Positions 1 through 11,387 of a DNA stretch of 64,000 bases are shown here, piece after piece. The stretch spans positions 19,344,001 through 19,408,000 of the forward strand of contig CM060733.1 in assembly GCA_030704615.1 (NCBI GenBank), written 5' to 3'. This DNA is from Takakia lepidozioides (lineage: Eukaryota > Streptophyta > Takakiopsida > Takakiales > Takakiaceae). Both the position numbers and the translations under genes were made by a program. The notes under the pieces are model-generated. The model saw only the letters and a list, made by a program, of their open reading frames with translations, did not search any database and had not been told where the DNA came from. Position 1 is the first letter of the stretch. The number at the start of each line of letters is the position of its first letter.

Positions 1-2040
1 GGAAGCAAACCAGCCTTGTATGCCATTGTTCGTCCTCATCAGGTGATGGCCTATCATCTACATGGCTATTGCCCTCCAAGAGCTCACCACCCCAAGTAAC
101 CACCCCTGAAAATGCAGCCAATGTGGGCAGCATGTTTCTATGATCCACCTACATTCCCAATAAACCCGTGCCTTGTTCAAAGCTGGAATTGTACCTAATG
201 TCATTCTGAACACTGCTTGGCAGCTCTGGAAAAGGGGAAAGAGGTCGACATGTTTGCAAAATGAAGGCCTTGCTTGGTGCTTGCAGAATCCATGGCAATG
301 TGGAGATGGCTGAACGTGCGGCATGAAGGTGTATTCTTCAACACATTTCACCCTGTTTTTCCCTGTTACCAAAGTAGTACCTAAATTTTCATGTTGCAAG
401 TTAGCTCATTTGTGATGTGAGGTTGCGTGAGTTTTATACCGATCCTTCACGATGGTGGGACAACCGCAATCACCAGGTGTGGCTTTTCTTAATGTACGAT
501 GTGAAGAAGTTCGTCCATCCTGCAAAGGTGGGCTCTTTGTACTTGTGAGTACCATGATTTGGTATTCTTCCTAATGTTTACAAGGTTATTGGGAGAGTTA
601 GCTTGCAGGTCTTAGCAAGCCGTGTTTCAATCTCTCCCTGCTCAGCTGGGCGTGGTGGTTCTCACAGACCAATCCGACATTACCTGACTACAGACAAACA
701 GCACGTACAAGAGGTCATTTTGGGTTGATGGTCGGTCAAATCCTCCATGGGTCAAGGACAATGTGGTGAGGGCACGTTTCAGCCTGTTTTGCCCTCTCAT
801 CAGACTTGGCCCTGAGATGCATGTTGAATTCTGCATGGGTGATAAGTAGGGTTGGGTGTTTGCTGGAACAATTGTAGGCCGTCATTGTCAGCCGCTAGTA
901 GCAAGGGAAGGATGTATGCATGATTTGTGCAGAGCTTGGATAGCTGAGGGAGTAGGTGTAGAGTCTGGCCGGTCCAGATTCATCCAAGTGGGCGGGACTT
1001 CAAGCTCACGATTACCTATAATTCCCTGTGGATCAATAGCTGCAAGAAAATGCATGGGTAGATGGTCGACTGGAAGCCGCAACAGCAGCGGCACAATTGA
1101 TAAAATCAGGCACTGCTAATTAAGGCACCTTCTTCAACACATTTTCATCTTGTTTTTCCCTCTTATCAAATTGGCCCTAAATTTTCATGTTGAATTTTGC
1201 AAGTTAGTTGGTTGAGTGAACCTTTGATAGTTTGGAGTGACTTTGACATGGTACTGCCAATGTGACAACAGGGAAGTATCCAGTTCTAAACAGGTAACAG
1301 CTGAGACGAGGAGAAGCTGTGGAATGAATACTTTTCTGACCCCAGTCAATGGTGGGACAATCGAGGCAAAAAGGTGAATGCCTGTTGGATTATAGAGAGT
1401 AGCAGATGCAATTGACCATAGTGATAAGTTGAGTTGGGTATTCCCTAGAACAAATCTAGGCTGTCATTGTCAGGTGCTAGCAGCAAGGCAAGGCTATACG
1501 CATGATTTGTGCAGCGACATGTATAGCTAAAGGAGCAGCGATAGAGTCTGGGTCCAGATTCATCCAAGAAGGCCGGACTTCAAGCTCCAGATTACCTATG
1601 ATTCCATGTGGATCAATAGCTACAAGAAACCTGCTGCATGGATAGATGGTCAACTAAAGGTAACAGCGGCACAGTTGATAAAATCAGGCACCTCAACCAT
1701 GACGACAGCTTCTGAAAGTGGATCAAGAGAGGTGGCTGAACGAGATGTGGTCTTTTGGAGTGCCATGATTGCAAGGTATGTGCAGCATGGGTATGGGATT
1801 AAGGCTTTGGAAACCTAGGAGCAAATGATGTGGGATGGGATGAAGCAAGACCAGGTCATGTTCATTTGTGTTTGTAATATGCATATGGGAGCCTAGCAGC
1901 CCTGGGAAGGGGCAAAGAGGTTCATAGTGACATTATCAAAGCTAGAATTGTATCAGATGTCATTCTGAACATTCCCTTGGTGAACATCTACATCAAATGT
2001 TAGCCTGGCAACCCTGGCCAGAGAAGAACATGAAGAGGGC
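1..2040. repeat. Degenerate mosaic of PPR and LINE fragments
   Basis: No intact gene is seen. Short pieces match the content of the gene-fragment element at 27456-32443, in opposite orientation. The stretch near 640-840 (minus) shares its coding pattern with 31490-31600, and 1660-1720 matches 29290-29345 inverted. Blocks 850-1115 and 1430-1700 are diverged direct copies of each other. The motif around 320-400 recurs near 1130-1200. The simplest reading is a truncated, decayed relative of that element, though its ends are not visible here. Confidence 0.6.
1725..1880 (+). pseudogene. PPR-repeat gene fragment
   Basis: The plus strand reads AERDVVFWSAMIARYVQHGY followed by a helix ending KALET, then a stop and EQMMWDGMKQDQVMF. 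This is the hallmark E/L-type PPR motif (self-naming 'DVVSWSAMIAGYAQ.G...AL..Y.QM...G'). PPR proteins bind organellar RNA; here only about one and a half repeats survive, interrupted by a TAG. It belongs to the mosaic of fragments around it and is not a working gene. Confidence 0.7.
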
Positions 2041-2245
2041 ATACAATTTCGTTCGCCCGGGCGTAGACATTGCTGGCAATGAGAAGAAGGAAGAAAAGCA
2101 GTTCAGTGTTCCTAGCATGCATGCGGAGACGTCGTGTAGAAGTTAGGCTTAGACTTTTATCATGGCTGGATTTTGTTGACAGTGTTCCAGCACTTACTCT
2201 CTGGGATTTATTTTTTATTTTGTGGAGCTTGAATCCCCAATGGTA

Positions 2246-2681
2246 TGTCGTGCGCATACATATCACTACACAACTACATCGTCGTCCAAACTACACCACA
2301 CATATATGCACAATAAAGTAGTTTGTCACAATAATAAGAAAGAACTAAACTCAAATAACAAGAGAAACACAAAACACAACACCATCACTCTTTAAAATAA
2401 TAGTCGAGCCAGGGGCACCCCAAGCTATGGGGACTCCACCCCACAACAACCTATCCTCCCTTCATAAGCACACTCAGGTTCTGAACGGTGAAGGAGCTCG
2501 GTCGTGCAGGCTCAACTCGAGAGAGATGAGCCGCACGACTGACGCTCTCGTGAAGATAAGACGGTTCAGGTGTCAAACTAAACTTGACACCTGACTTAAC
2601 ACTTGAACTAAATCCAAGTGTTAAATACAAATAACTAGCTTTATTCTAGTTAGTTTCACACTGTGTTTATTTAACTTGACA
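2246..2681 (-). repeat. Solo long terminal repeat (A+B) of the Gypsy family
   Basis: Read on the minus strand it starts TGTCAAG at 2681, contains the A block to about 2333, then the B block ending CGACA at 2246. It matches the A and B blocks of the elements at 5475-16625 and 42470-54810. Its two flanks do not match each other. The left flank GGTA (2242-2245) pairs with TACC at 5471-5474, and the right flank AATG (2682-2685) pairs with CATT at 16626-16629. This shows an exchange with element 1. An A-B solo is what recombination between the two A blocks of a full element would leave. Confidence 0.88.
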
Positions 2682-2685
2682 AATG

Positions 2686-4110
2686 CCTAAATTTCTTGAC
2701 TGCATAAATCATTGCCTAAGCTTCTCTTTCAGTAGTGCTATAGTTCCTCTCCGCACCGTTCAACCATCTGCTAGCATAGTATACAGGGAATCTATGTTTC
2801 CTGTGACATTTTGGGAGCTAACACAGCTCCCAATGCTTCTCCTGAGGCATCACAGTGTATATGAAATACTACATGCCAGTGAGGGTTAATCAGCACAGGT
2901 GTAGTTGTTACTGACAATATAAGTGCTTCAAATGCCTGTTGACATTCAGCTGTCCATGCAAACATTGCATCCTTCTTCAGAAACTTGCTCAGTGGAGCTA
3001 CCATCTGTGCATACCGTCTGACAAACCTTCTATAATAAGTAGTTTGTCCAAGGAACCTCCTTAGACCCTTAACGACACTTGGTGGTGGTGAGGCTTTAAT
3101 AGCCTCTGTCTTTCTAGGATCCACAAGCAGTCCCTTCTTACACACAATGTGTCCCAGTAGTACCCTTGAGTTCACACAGAAAGTACATTTTTCTGGATTC
3201 AGACCGAGACCTCTCATCCTGCATCTGGCCAAACATAACTCCAACTTCTGCAAGTGCTCATTCTTAGAGCTATACACACTGAAGTCATCTAAGAACACTT
3301 GCATGAAATCATCCAAATACTCATGGAAAGATTCACTTATCACTCTCTGGAAAGTTGCTGGTGCATTACAAAGTCCAAAAGGCATGACTTTGTATGCATA
3401 AGCACCTCAGTCTGTGATGAAAGCTGTCTTTCCCTAGTCTTCTTCCACTACTTGCACTTGGTTATACCCACTGAAGCCATCCATGAATGAGTACATCTCA
3501 TGGCCTGCCACAGTGTCCAGTACAACTTATGTGAATGGCAAAGGAAATGGATCTTTCTTTGTACAAGCATTCAACTTCTTATAGTTCACACAAACCCATT
3601 CACAACCAGCCAGCTTCTTGATCTCTTCCCCAACCTTCTGTACATAGTTAGGATTCATCACGTACCTTGCCTGTTTAATTGGTACTGACCCTGGTTTCAG
3701 TTCAATCTTATGCTAGCAGATCTTAGGTGGTATCCCTTTCAGATCCTCATAGCTCTAAGCAAATACATCTTTGTATTTGATAAACAGGCTCTTAGCTTCC
3801 TCAAAGAATTCTGGCTCCAAGTTAGCCCCTACTTCACCACTCTTGGTTCCTCCTCAGTTCCCACATTCACTTCTCTCACCTGCTCCTCAGCTGTGATTGT
3901 CCACCTAGCCACTACTTCATCCTGTAAACTCACAGTGGCTGGCTCTTCTAGGATTTCTATTTCTCCCTCTCTTTCCTCATAGAAATGTGGTGGGTAACTA
4001 CTTGTTCCCCCCCCCCCCCAATTGGTGTTGTTGTTACCGCACCACAACAGATACCTTTTAAGCAACTCAGACCTCCCAGTTGCATTTTTGCAACCTGCTC
4101 CCATTCTGGG
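2686..4110 (-). pseudogene. Decayed Gypsy reverse transcriptase and RNase H start
   Basis: Minus-strand frames read the Gypsy RT signature: WVCVNYKKLN, MPFGLCNAPATFQRVI, then a box reading VFLDDFSVYS where YxDD is usual, then a thumb with LGHIV, RRFLGQTTYYRRFVRRYAQ and FHIHCDASGEALGAVLAPK, the start of RNase H. TAG stops and frameshifts interrupt it. The open part runs 2792-3385 (about 197 residues). After a frameshift, residues like NYSTTEREA and VKKFRH continue down to 2686, where the solo LTR cuts the frame. The missing part resumes at 16626 on the other strand. Confidence 0.85.
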
Positions 4111-4307
4111 TGTGCAGCAAACAGGATAGCTTCCTGCTCCTCATAAAGTCCTCCCCTCCAGTCATATTCTCTGACTCCACGAGGTCTTTTGGTAGCAGGC
4201 AGCCTACTAGATTTCTTAGTGGTGACCTGTATCTTGTGCTTCCCATCATGCACAGTTAGTAACTGGGAATTCCAGTCATGGAATACCCTGGCCTGTTTCA
4301 GCCATGG

Positions 4308-4610
4308 TCAACCCAGCAATAAGGAGTAAGCTTCCATGACATCATCCATTTTCAACACAGTCACTGTGATCTTAAAGATCATCTTCTGAATCTGTATCTT
4401 AACTCCTCTTATCAAGCCTAATGGTTGTACACTCATTTGATCTGCCATTGTTACTATGAATGGGGCTAGTTTCATGTTACGTAGACCAAGCTTCTGCCTT
4501 AATTGGTCTGTTATGATATTCACTCCTGAGCCTCCATCTATCAGTACATCAGTCAAGTCTGTGCTTCCAATTCTCAATTGGATTACTGGCATAGAATCAT
4601 CAAAGTCCAT
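4308..4610 (-). pseudogene. Gypsy aspartic protease fragment
   Basis: A 100-residue minus-strand frame contains VLIDGGSGVNII, the active-site DGGS/DSG type loop of retropepsins, followed by the LGL and IQI strands typical of Gypsy proteases. It lies directly upstream of the RT remnant at 2686-4110 on the same strand, so it belongs to the same dead element. It sits inside the inverted segment. No intact polyprotein frame links the two. Confidence 0.75.
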
Positions 4611-4619
4611 GACTATACA

Positions 4620-5474
4620 CTAGAAGCAAACGTGGAATAACCACTCTGTTAACCACTCATTTTGGGTGGTAAAAGACACTAAACCACTCTGGCCTCAGAG
4701 TGATGAAGAACCAGTGCATTAAGACAAGTGAGTGGTAAAAGACATTACGTAGCACCGGTGGTTAAGGACAGTGGTTCGAACCACTCACGTCCGGGTCCAC
4801 CTGTTAGCTGACGTGTCACAGTGATAAATTAACCACTGTGACATATCACTGAGGTAAACCAACCACTTATGACGTGTCATAGTGGTAAAGTAACCAGTTC
4901 CGTTTTGTAGTGGAGACGTGTAAGCCGGTGGTCCGTGGATGATATTGGAGATTATGTCGACACGTGGCGACACTCTCAACATGGACACATGTCGTGTGTC
5001 AGTGCTACGAAATGGATGGAGTGAAAAATTCAATGACTTCCGAAACCACTTGTTGAGTGACCACAAAATGACTCATAGAGTCATTCTATGAAAACTGAGA
5101 ATATACAATATCACTCACAGAGTGGTTATGTGAGTGGATGACGTCTCTCAGCAGGTCATTGGAATGATTACCCACAGAGTGGTGTGTAAGCTATTTGAGT
5201 CATTCATGGTGTCTCTCTGAGTGGGAACTATGGATTGGAGTCATTACTAACAGAGTGGTGTGTAAGTGATTAGGAATACCATTGGAGGAATTCATACCAC
5301 TAGTACAATAATATATATGTGACTACTTATACCACTATACAAGTGGTAATGTAGGCAATTGTGTGCATTTGGCTACTCCCACAGTTTTAAATTATATCAC
5401 TATTACAGTGATGTGCAAAAGATTAGGAACATGACTAGAGGAACACATACCACTAGTGTAGTGAAAGAAGTACC
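4620..5474. repeat. Non-coding stretch rich in AGTGGT/ACCACT words
   Basis: No credible ORF. The words CAGAGTGGT and ACCACT recur many times on both strands. A block reading about GTAAGTGATTAGGAATAC then CATACCACTAGT occurs near 5262-5310 and again, diverged, near 5415-5458. It may be part of the older Gypsy element's non-coding end or a separate non-autonomous repeat. The last four bases, TACC at 5471-5474, are the displaced target duplication of the neighbouring LTR. Confidence 0.5.
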
Positions 5475-5823
5475 TGTCAAGTTAAATAAACACAGTGTGA
5501 AACTAACTAGAATAAAGCTAGTTATTTGTATTTAACACTTGAATTTAGTTCAAGTGTTAAGTCAGGTGTCAAGTTTAGTTTGACACCTGAACCGTCTTAT
5601 CTTCACGAGAGCGTCAGTCGTGCGGCTCATCTCTCTCGAGTTGAGCCTGCACGACCGAGCTCCTTCACCGTTCAGAACCTGAGTGTGCTTATGAAGGGAG
5701 GATAGGTTGTTGTGGGGTGGAGTCCCCATAGCTTGGGGTGCCCCTGGCTTGACTATTATTTTAAAGAGTGATGGTGTTGTGTTTTGTGTTTCTCTTGTTA
5801 TTTGAGTTTAGTTCTTTCTTATC
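5475..5823 (+). repeat. A block (5' terminal repeat) of element 1
   Basis: It starts TGTCAAG and ends TTATC. It is homologous to 2333-2681 (minus), 42557-42914 (minus) and 54453-54810 (minus). It contains three successive stem-loops: one near 5532-5560 with arms TTAACACTTGAA/TTCAAGTGTTAA, one near 5565-5590 with arms CAGGTGTCAA/TTGACACCTG, and the large hairpin at 5617-5655. The B block that follows A in the solo LTR is absent here; the next bases are the putative primer site. Confidence 0.88.
5617..5655 (+). promoter_or_regulatory. Conserved hairpin presenting the primer-site complement
   Basis: Stem 1 pairs GTCGTGC (5617-5623) with GCACGAC (5649-5655). Stem 2 pairs GGCTCA (5624-5629) with TGAGCC (5642-5647), and T5648 bulges. 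The loop TCTCTCTCGAGT is complementary to the bases just after the A block (5824-5837). In element 2 the outer stem is GTCGCGC/GCGCGAC, so a T-A pair has become C-G, a compensatory change. Self-priming as in Tf1 elements is the inferred role. Confidence 0.7.
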
Positions 5824-5837
5824 ACTCGAGAGAGATG
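5824..5837 (+). promoter_or_regulatory. Putative self-priming primer-binding site of element 1
   Basis: ACTCGAGAGAGATG follows the A block directly. It does not begin with TGG, as a site for a CCA-ended tRNA would. It is exactly complementary to CATCTCTCTCGAGT at 5628-5641 inside the A block. Element 2 has 15 complementary bases in the same place. Confidence 0.65.
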
Positions 5838-7627
5838 GCTGTGAGTGCCAGAGGTGAGTTTAGTTTAGCACTTTGTGGTTTTTTGTTTTAAAAGTGAGAG
5901 AAGAAAATTATGGTAGATTATGTTTGTGACAAGGCTGGTGGAGTAGCAGGATGATGCACAAATGTAAGGAAGTATGTGTCTATTGGTAGCTGCTGACAAC
6001 CGTAACTCTGTCCCTGGACTTCTTCTCCGGAGGTGGAAGCCTGTGTGCAGCGTGCATGCAAGAGTGTGGTTGTGACAGGGGAACAAGCGCTTGCGGTTGC
6101 ATTGCTGCTGCAAATTGGGCACTCGGTGCGTCGCTATAACTGCAACTGTACAGGAGCACTGCGAGAGGCAGATTGTTCTGCAACCTTTGCTGTACCTGGT
6201 CAGTCCAATGGTGACACATCCATACCTTGTTAAAGCAATATGGACAGTTGTCGATGAGGACGGCTCTGTGAAGGACACTGCGAGCTAAGAAGGGCTCGGG
6301 TACAAGAGCACACACTAGAGCGTTTAAGCAAGTTAGGGCGGGAAAAAGCAGGCCCAAATAGCCAAGCACAGGAAGTAGTGAATGTTGATGGAAGACAACC
6401 TGTGACACTCCCATTTTGCTGGAGGAGATCGTTGATTATTTGATGTTCCCGGAGCTTCAGGTGCAGGCCCTACAATCGCTGGCTAACAAGATTGATTTAC
6501 AAGCTCCACGCTCAAGCTCCCACTCCACGCTAAAGCAGACATGGTGAAATGGAAGGGATGCACTCGGCTTTGTGGTAGTTGAAGCGACAGGGAATACGAT
6601 TGATACTCACCTTCACCAATAATTATTCTATCTTCGGTGGAAGGCACACTATGTGCAATGGGCGAGCCAGTATGCTGGTATCCATCTGAATTCGGAGGAC
6701 GGCGGCGTATGTGAAGAACTGGGATTCTAATCATGTGTTGGAGCTGCAGGGAGGTAGTGTGGTGGCGTAGGGTCGCAAACACGGGGTCGGGGACATTGGC
6801 TGGGAGGACAGCAACGGCAGTGGCAGCGCCGGCCGGGTAGAAGGCTGAAATGATATGCTTGGTGTCAGGTGGAATGGCGAGCAACCTTCCCCTCCAGCAG
6901 GTCCACTCAACACAGTTCAGAGACAGAGGAGACCTGTGACCTGTGTATCCATTTGGGGGACATAATGGTTTCCAGCAACGAGCTCTTAGGAGATCTACAG
7001 CAGTTTTTCTTCCCCAAATCACAGATGAATGAAGGAGACTGTCACCGAGATATGGAGTGAGTGGTTAACCAACCTGGAAGTTTGCGGCCAGTTTGAACGT
7101 TGTTGCTGCCCAACTTGGCCAGGCACTCAGTACACGACCTGACATACTACCTAGTGATTACTGCCTGGAGCTTGCAAAGCGGCAGGGAACATTGCAGACA
7201 AGTCCAACGGGGATGTTGCAGTGGATCAGTATACCGCTATCGGGGATGGCTCGAGTGCTTTCACCACGGAAAATAGATGCCTGACGCTGCACAGGCCATT
7301 GCCAAAGCCACAGCCATACACCCGAGCTCGAGAGTCGTCGCTGGAGCAAAGCAGCTCACTAAGAGAGCAAGCCTGTGGTGGTGCGCCTGTAACCACAAAT
7401 GAAACCTGGGAACAGTTTTTAATGGTGAGAACATTTTTGTGCTAATTGTTTTTATTAAAAAAAAACCCTTTTGAGCTAATTTCAATGATTTAGACCCTAA
7501 TTGGTCATATCTTTGGCAAATGAACTCCGTTTGACACAGTTTTTGAGGGGATAGCTGTAGAAAGGGGAAATCTACCTATCTAGTTTTATGGACTCTGCTA
7601 AAAATCTATGGAATTTTTTGAGTGTGA
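5838..7627 (+). other. Leader of element 1, no recognisable gene
   Basis: About 1.8 kb between the primer site and the first ORF. Open frames on both strands are short and look like chance. The first 1.5 kb shows no evident similarity to the leader of element 2. Similarity starts near 7405, at the words GGGAACAGTTTTTAATGGTG shared with the complement of 52130-52150. Confidence 0.55.
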
Positions 7628-8458
7628 GTGTGCCATGAAAGATCCACAATTCTGTTTCTAGAACCTGTTGTGGTCTACATGAGAGATAAATCTGGGGATG
7701 TACTCCTTACGGCTGGGGGAAATGAGGACGTAATTGAAGGGCAGGTCTCTTCTCTTAGCCTGTACACCCAAGGGGACAAGATTTATGTTTCTCAAGGAAC
7801 TCAGACTGATTTGAGTGGAGAACAGTTGGACGAGTTGATTGCATACTGGGAGTCAGGCATTAGCAGTAGACAACAAACTGCTGTAGTTGGCGTTGAGGGC
7901 CTCAATATCGCTTTGGACAGTCAGAACTCTGTTGGAGCCAGCAGTTCTGCAGCTATAAGTGAAATACCAAAGTGGGTGAAAGCTAGGCTTGGAACACAGC
8001 CAAAGACAGCCCCAGGGACCAAGGTGTTCAGCCACAAGGCCGTGGTGTACTGGAGCAGATGAGCAGGAGCTACACAAGTTTGCGCAATCAGACATGGTTG
8101 CAGCCGGACACGCTCTGCACAAGGCAACCACGAACGGGGGTTCATTAGCAATGACAAGTTTGTTCTGCTTGAAGGAGATGCAGCCATTCGCAATGAGGAC
8201 ACCCGCAACCGTCTCAAAGCTTTCGAGTTGAGAGACTGTCAGACCCTACCTTTATTTTCTTTAGTGTTCAGTGAGCGGGAGATAGGGGAGTATTGCTTTG
8301 TTTTTACCTGGCAGAAAGAGGAGGAGGGTTGGTTAGAGCGAGCTACTGTAGCTTGGGACAAGGTTAGTGGCAGGTTTCTGGACATAGATATACCTCCTAC
8401 ACCTTACCATCATGCAGAGCGAGGCACTTTGAGAGAAGTCTGGCAGTTGATAGCATAG
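7628..8458 (+). pseudogene. Extra upstream ORF (ORF0) of element 1
   Basis: One frame of 276 codons plus terminator reads MCHERSTILFLEPVVVYMRD through to REVWQLIA. A TGA at 8060-8062, which is GGA in element 2, breaks it after 144 residues. The start used is the first ATG of the frame; an earlier start cannot be excluded. No known domain is recognised. It is soluble-looking, with a Ser/Gly-rich middle and a conserved C-terminal half rich in Trp, Glu and Leu (GEYCFVFTWQKEEEG). It lies upstream of gag, separated by about 520 bases, and is kept in both copies, which argues for a function in the element. Possible roles (accessory, silencing suppression, RNA binding) are guesses. Confidence 0.7.
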
Positions 8459-8978
8459 ATCAGGATTAGATCTTGCTTGGTCGGGCTTCTATTCTTCCCC
8501 TCCCTCTCTTTACTATTTTCATTATTTTGTACTTGTAGTTGCCAAAGCCTCTCTTGGTGGAGGCCAGTCAGTCCGGGGTTTTGGGCTGGGATATTCTGCA
8601 GGATCAGCATTGCAGATGGATTTTGGTGTGGGGGTGTTGATGTTTTGATTTCTTGTGTTTGGATCCTCCCCAACACCTGCATGCTTGACTGTGCGCCATG
8701 TTGGTTTTGTGTGGGCGCTTGCTTTCATAGGGATTAGGCCGGATTTGATCACCGGTCAATCCTAGAGTATGCTGTCGGTGGTGAGGCTGGAGTGATGACC
8801 AGCAAGACCACCAGTGTTTCTTCTATGGTGAGACTGGGTTGATGACCAGCCAACCATAGGAGTTCTTGCGGTGGATGCAGGTGCAGGTGCCCTGAGCCAC
8901 TGGGATATGACCCTTAAACTGCAGCAGGTGCCCACCCGTGTCACTATTAGAATTAGTATTAGAGCCTTATAGTGTCAC

Positions 8979-11375
8979 GTGGGGGAGGTGCACATTGTGA
9001 GTGTCATCACGGAGTTACCCAAGGGTTTTGAGGGGAGTACGGCTACAGGCAGTAATAGTGAGAGTGGGTTCACAAGACGAGGTATTTGGTTCAGACCACC
9101 TTCACCTCCACCCTCAACTATTGCAGAGTCTGACACAGACTCGGAGGCTTCATCAACAGGTGTGCAGTTTCCTTCGCCATTGTTGTGGGACGACATGGAG
9201 GAGATGTATGGAGCTACCAAGGGGCCTCGTAGGTACTCTGGAGCTATGGGCACAATCAAGCTGGATGACTTTATCCAGGAGTTTGACAGCTGGTGTGATT
9301 TGCAGCAGATGCGCAATCCACAGCTGTTCACCCCATTCATGGCGTGGAAGGGACTGTTCCAGCATTTGGAAGGCCCGCCTATGGACGATTACCACGAGTT
9401 CAGGCAAGGACATGAAGCAGAGATTGAGGAGTGGAGGATGTATTGGTCACCTGACTACGTCTCCATTACTCGAGGCACGACGTGACCAGTAGCTGCATCA
9501 GCACCAATATCTCCCACTGCCAGCACTAGTAGTGGAACAAGTAGTGCCGGTACTTCTGCAGGTGGTACCAGTTCAAAAGGTGTTACTACTCCTCCTGCCA
9601 CATCTACAACACATGTGCCTAGATTCAACCCGGTGGTGGAGTTCTTCCAGGAGTTGCGGATGAACTACCAAGGCGTACGGATAGAGAAGCTGCGAAGTTT
9701 GCAAGACTTCCAGCGCAAATCCAGTGAGAGCTTGCGAGAGGCCTATACTTGTATGAGGCGCTTGATAAGTGTGACCCAAAGGGTTACTGAAGCTCAGGCA
9801 GTCCAGTTCTGGTATGGAATTTTGGACAAGGAGTTCAGGAGAAGGGTGCGGGATGCAACCCTGTTACAAGCGGCCCAACCCACATTAACAGATGTGTTTC
9901 TGCTGGCTGAGCGGATTGAGCTCAACATGGTGGAGGAGCGAGTTGTTACCATTGGATTTGGCAAGGACATGCCTGCACGAGGCGCAGTTGCCAGCCAACA
10001 GGTACAAGGGACTGCCCAACAGCGTGGTCAGGGGGGCAAGGTTGCCCAACCCAAATTCCATGGAGCTTACAGGGGACCTCAGGTGCAGAGGCCAGTAGCT
10101 TCTTTTGCAGGCCAACAGCAACCAGGGGTGGTATGTTGGACATATGGAGGACCCCATGTCAAGAAAGATTGCCCAGAGAGTGGCAAAAGGCCGGCACAAG
10201 CACAGCCTGCACAGTTGCAGTGTGGGCATTGTGGCAAGTATGGGCATGAAGATGCCCAGTGTTATGACTTGCATCCTGAGTTGCGCCCAGGCCAGTTCCA
10301 AGGGAACAATGGTGGCTGGGCACGAGGTTTAGGCCAAGGGCAAGCTCAACATGGCCAAGGACGCGGAGGTCAGGGTGTTGACCAAGGCATGGCCAACCGG
10401 CTTCAGCAGCTAGAGCAGAGGCTCGCTGCCATGGCTACAACTCAGGTGGTACCGGCTCCCAGGCGGGATGGTCCACCTCCTGCTCCTGAGAGAGGAGATA
10501 TGGGAGACATGGGATTCATGTGCGGAGCAGCATTACCACTAGAGCAGGTGGAGTTTGCTGCAGCCGTGACTCGAGGAGCAGCACGAGTTCCTGAGCCACG
10601 AGGTGCAGAGGTGGAATTGGATCCACAGCGTGGGGAGGCAAGCCGTCAAGTGAGGCTTCCTCAGTCATTCACATTGGCGGAGACAGTGTCGACGCCATCC
10701 ATGGCACCTAGTTCTCGCCCGACTGTTACCAAGGCGGAGGTTACTATGCCATTGGGGAGAGCTACACGTGCATCACTGACACCTGCTACCAAGGCTAGTG
10801 CAGTCGGTGTGTTATTGGGGGCAGCCACCTCTGTGTGTCAAGCCCCACTGTTCTCCGCAACCATGATTGCGACGCCGGGGGTAAGACCAGCTGCAGTGTT
10901 CAGACTAGCAGCAACACTCTGTGAGAGTGGGGAGATCACTTCATCTTCTGCGGAGTTACTGGAAGGTGTAGTGGCAGAGGGATCCTCGGATTTGAGGGTC
11001 AAGACTGCCACGGCTGCGCCATGGCAAGCTGTAGCTGCCAAGTTGACGGAGCTGCCAGCTAGGCCAACCTTTGAGCGCGCCATGGTGACACCTGGAGTTG
11101 TCTTGTTAGACAACCAGGATGACATTTTCTCTTTGAGTGGACCGGCAGGCAAGAAGTACCAGCCACTGCGGGTCTTATTGGACTCGGGAGCTCAGCCACT
11201 GATGTTGGGCAGAGCTGCTATTGCAGATTTGGGCCTCATGGAGGCGGATATGGAACCTTGTCCTTTCCAGATACAGACATCTCTGGGAGGATCAGAGCAG
11301 GCTCGGGGCATGATACGGCGTGAGTTGACCATTAGACTGCAGCCGGATCATCCTATAGATGGCTCAGTGATGTGA
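8979..11375 (+). pseudogene. gag: Gag and start of protease, element 1
   Basis: The frame opens MGEVHIVSVITELPKGFEGS, with an acidic/proline-rich N-terminus, then a retrotransposon Gag core near 9240-9480 and 9615-9960 (LDDFIQEFDSW, RFNPVVEFFQELR, SLQDFQRKSSESLREAYTCM, FWYGILDKEFRRRV). Two CCHC knuckles follow near 10134 and 10219. The second (CGHCGKYGHEDAQC) is complete; in the first, Cys is changed to Tyr (CWTYGGPH; Cys in element 2). The aspartic protease loop VLLDSGAQPLMLGRA lies near 11170. The stops at 9483-9485 and 11373-11375 are both TGA where element 2 has CGA, so the protein is truncated in this copy. Gag forms the particle and packages RNA; the protease cuts the polyprotein. Confidence 0.85.
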
Positions 11376-11387
11376 GCCAAGGCCATT

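Larger units (their letters stand above)
2682..5474. other. Inverted segment between two opposed LTR copies
   Basis: The segment is bounded by an A repeat in minus orientation on the left and in plus orientation on the right. Flipping it restores two perfect 4-bp target duplications (GGTA/GGTA and CATT/CATT). It also joins the RNase H reading frame that stops at 2686 to the frame that resumes at 16626. Recombination between inverted A repeats is inferred. The breakpoints lie somewhere inside 2333-2681 and 5475-5823. Confidence 0.85.

Noticed and set aside
2000-2266. 88-codon minus frame with a hydrophobic stretch (LLFFLLLIASNVYA) like a signal peptide
   Set aside because: No start context, no homologous pattern, and it overlaps the end of the solo LTR.
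5834-5852. TGGCTGTGAGTGCCA as a tRNA-type primer site of element 1
   Set aside because: It lies 10 bases after the A block and is absent from element 2; the sequence next to A fits self-priming in both.
6483-7022. 179-codon minus frame in the leader of element 1
   Set aside because: Antisense to the element, no recognisable domain, and not seen in element 2.
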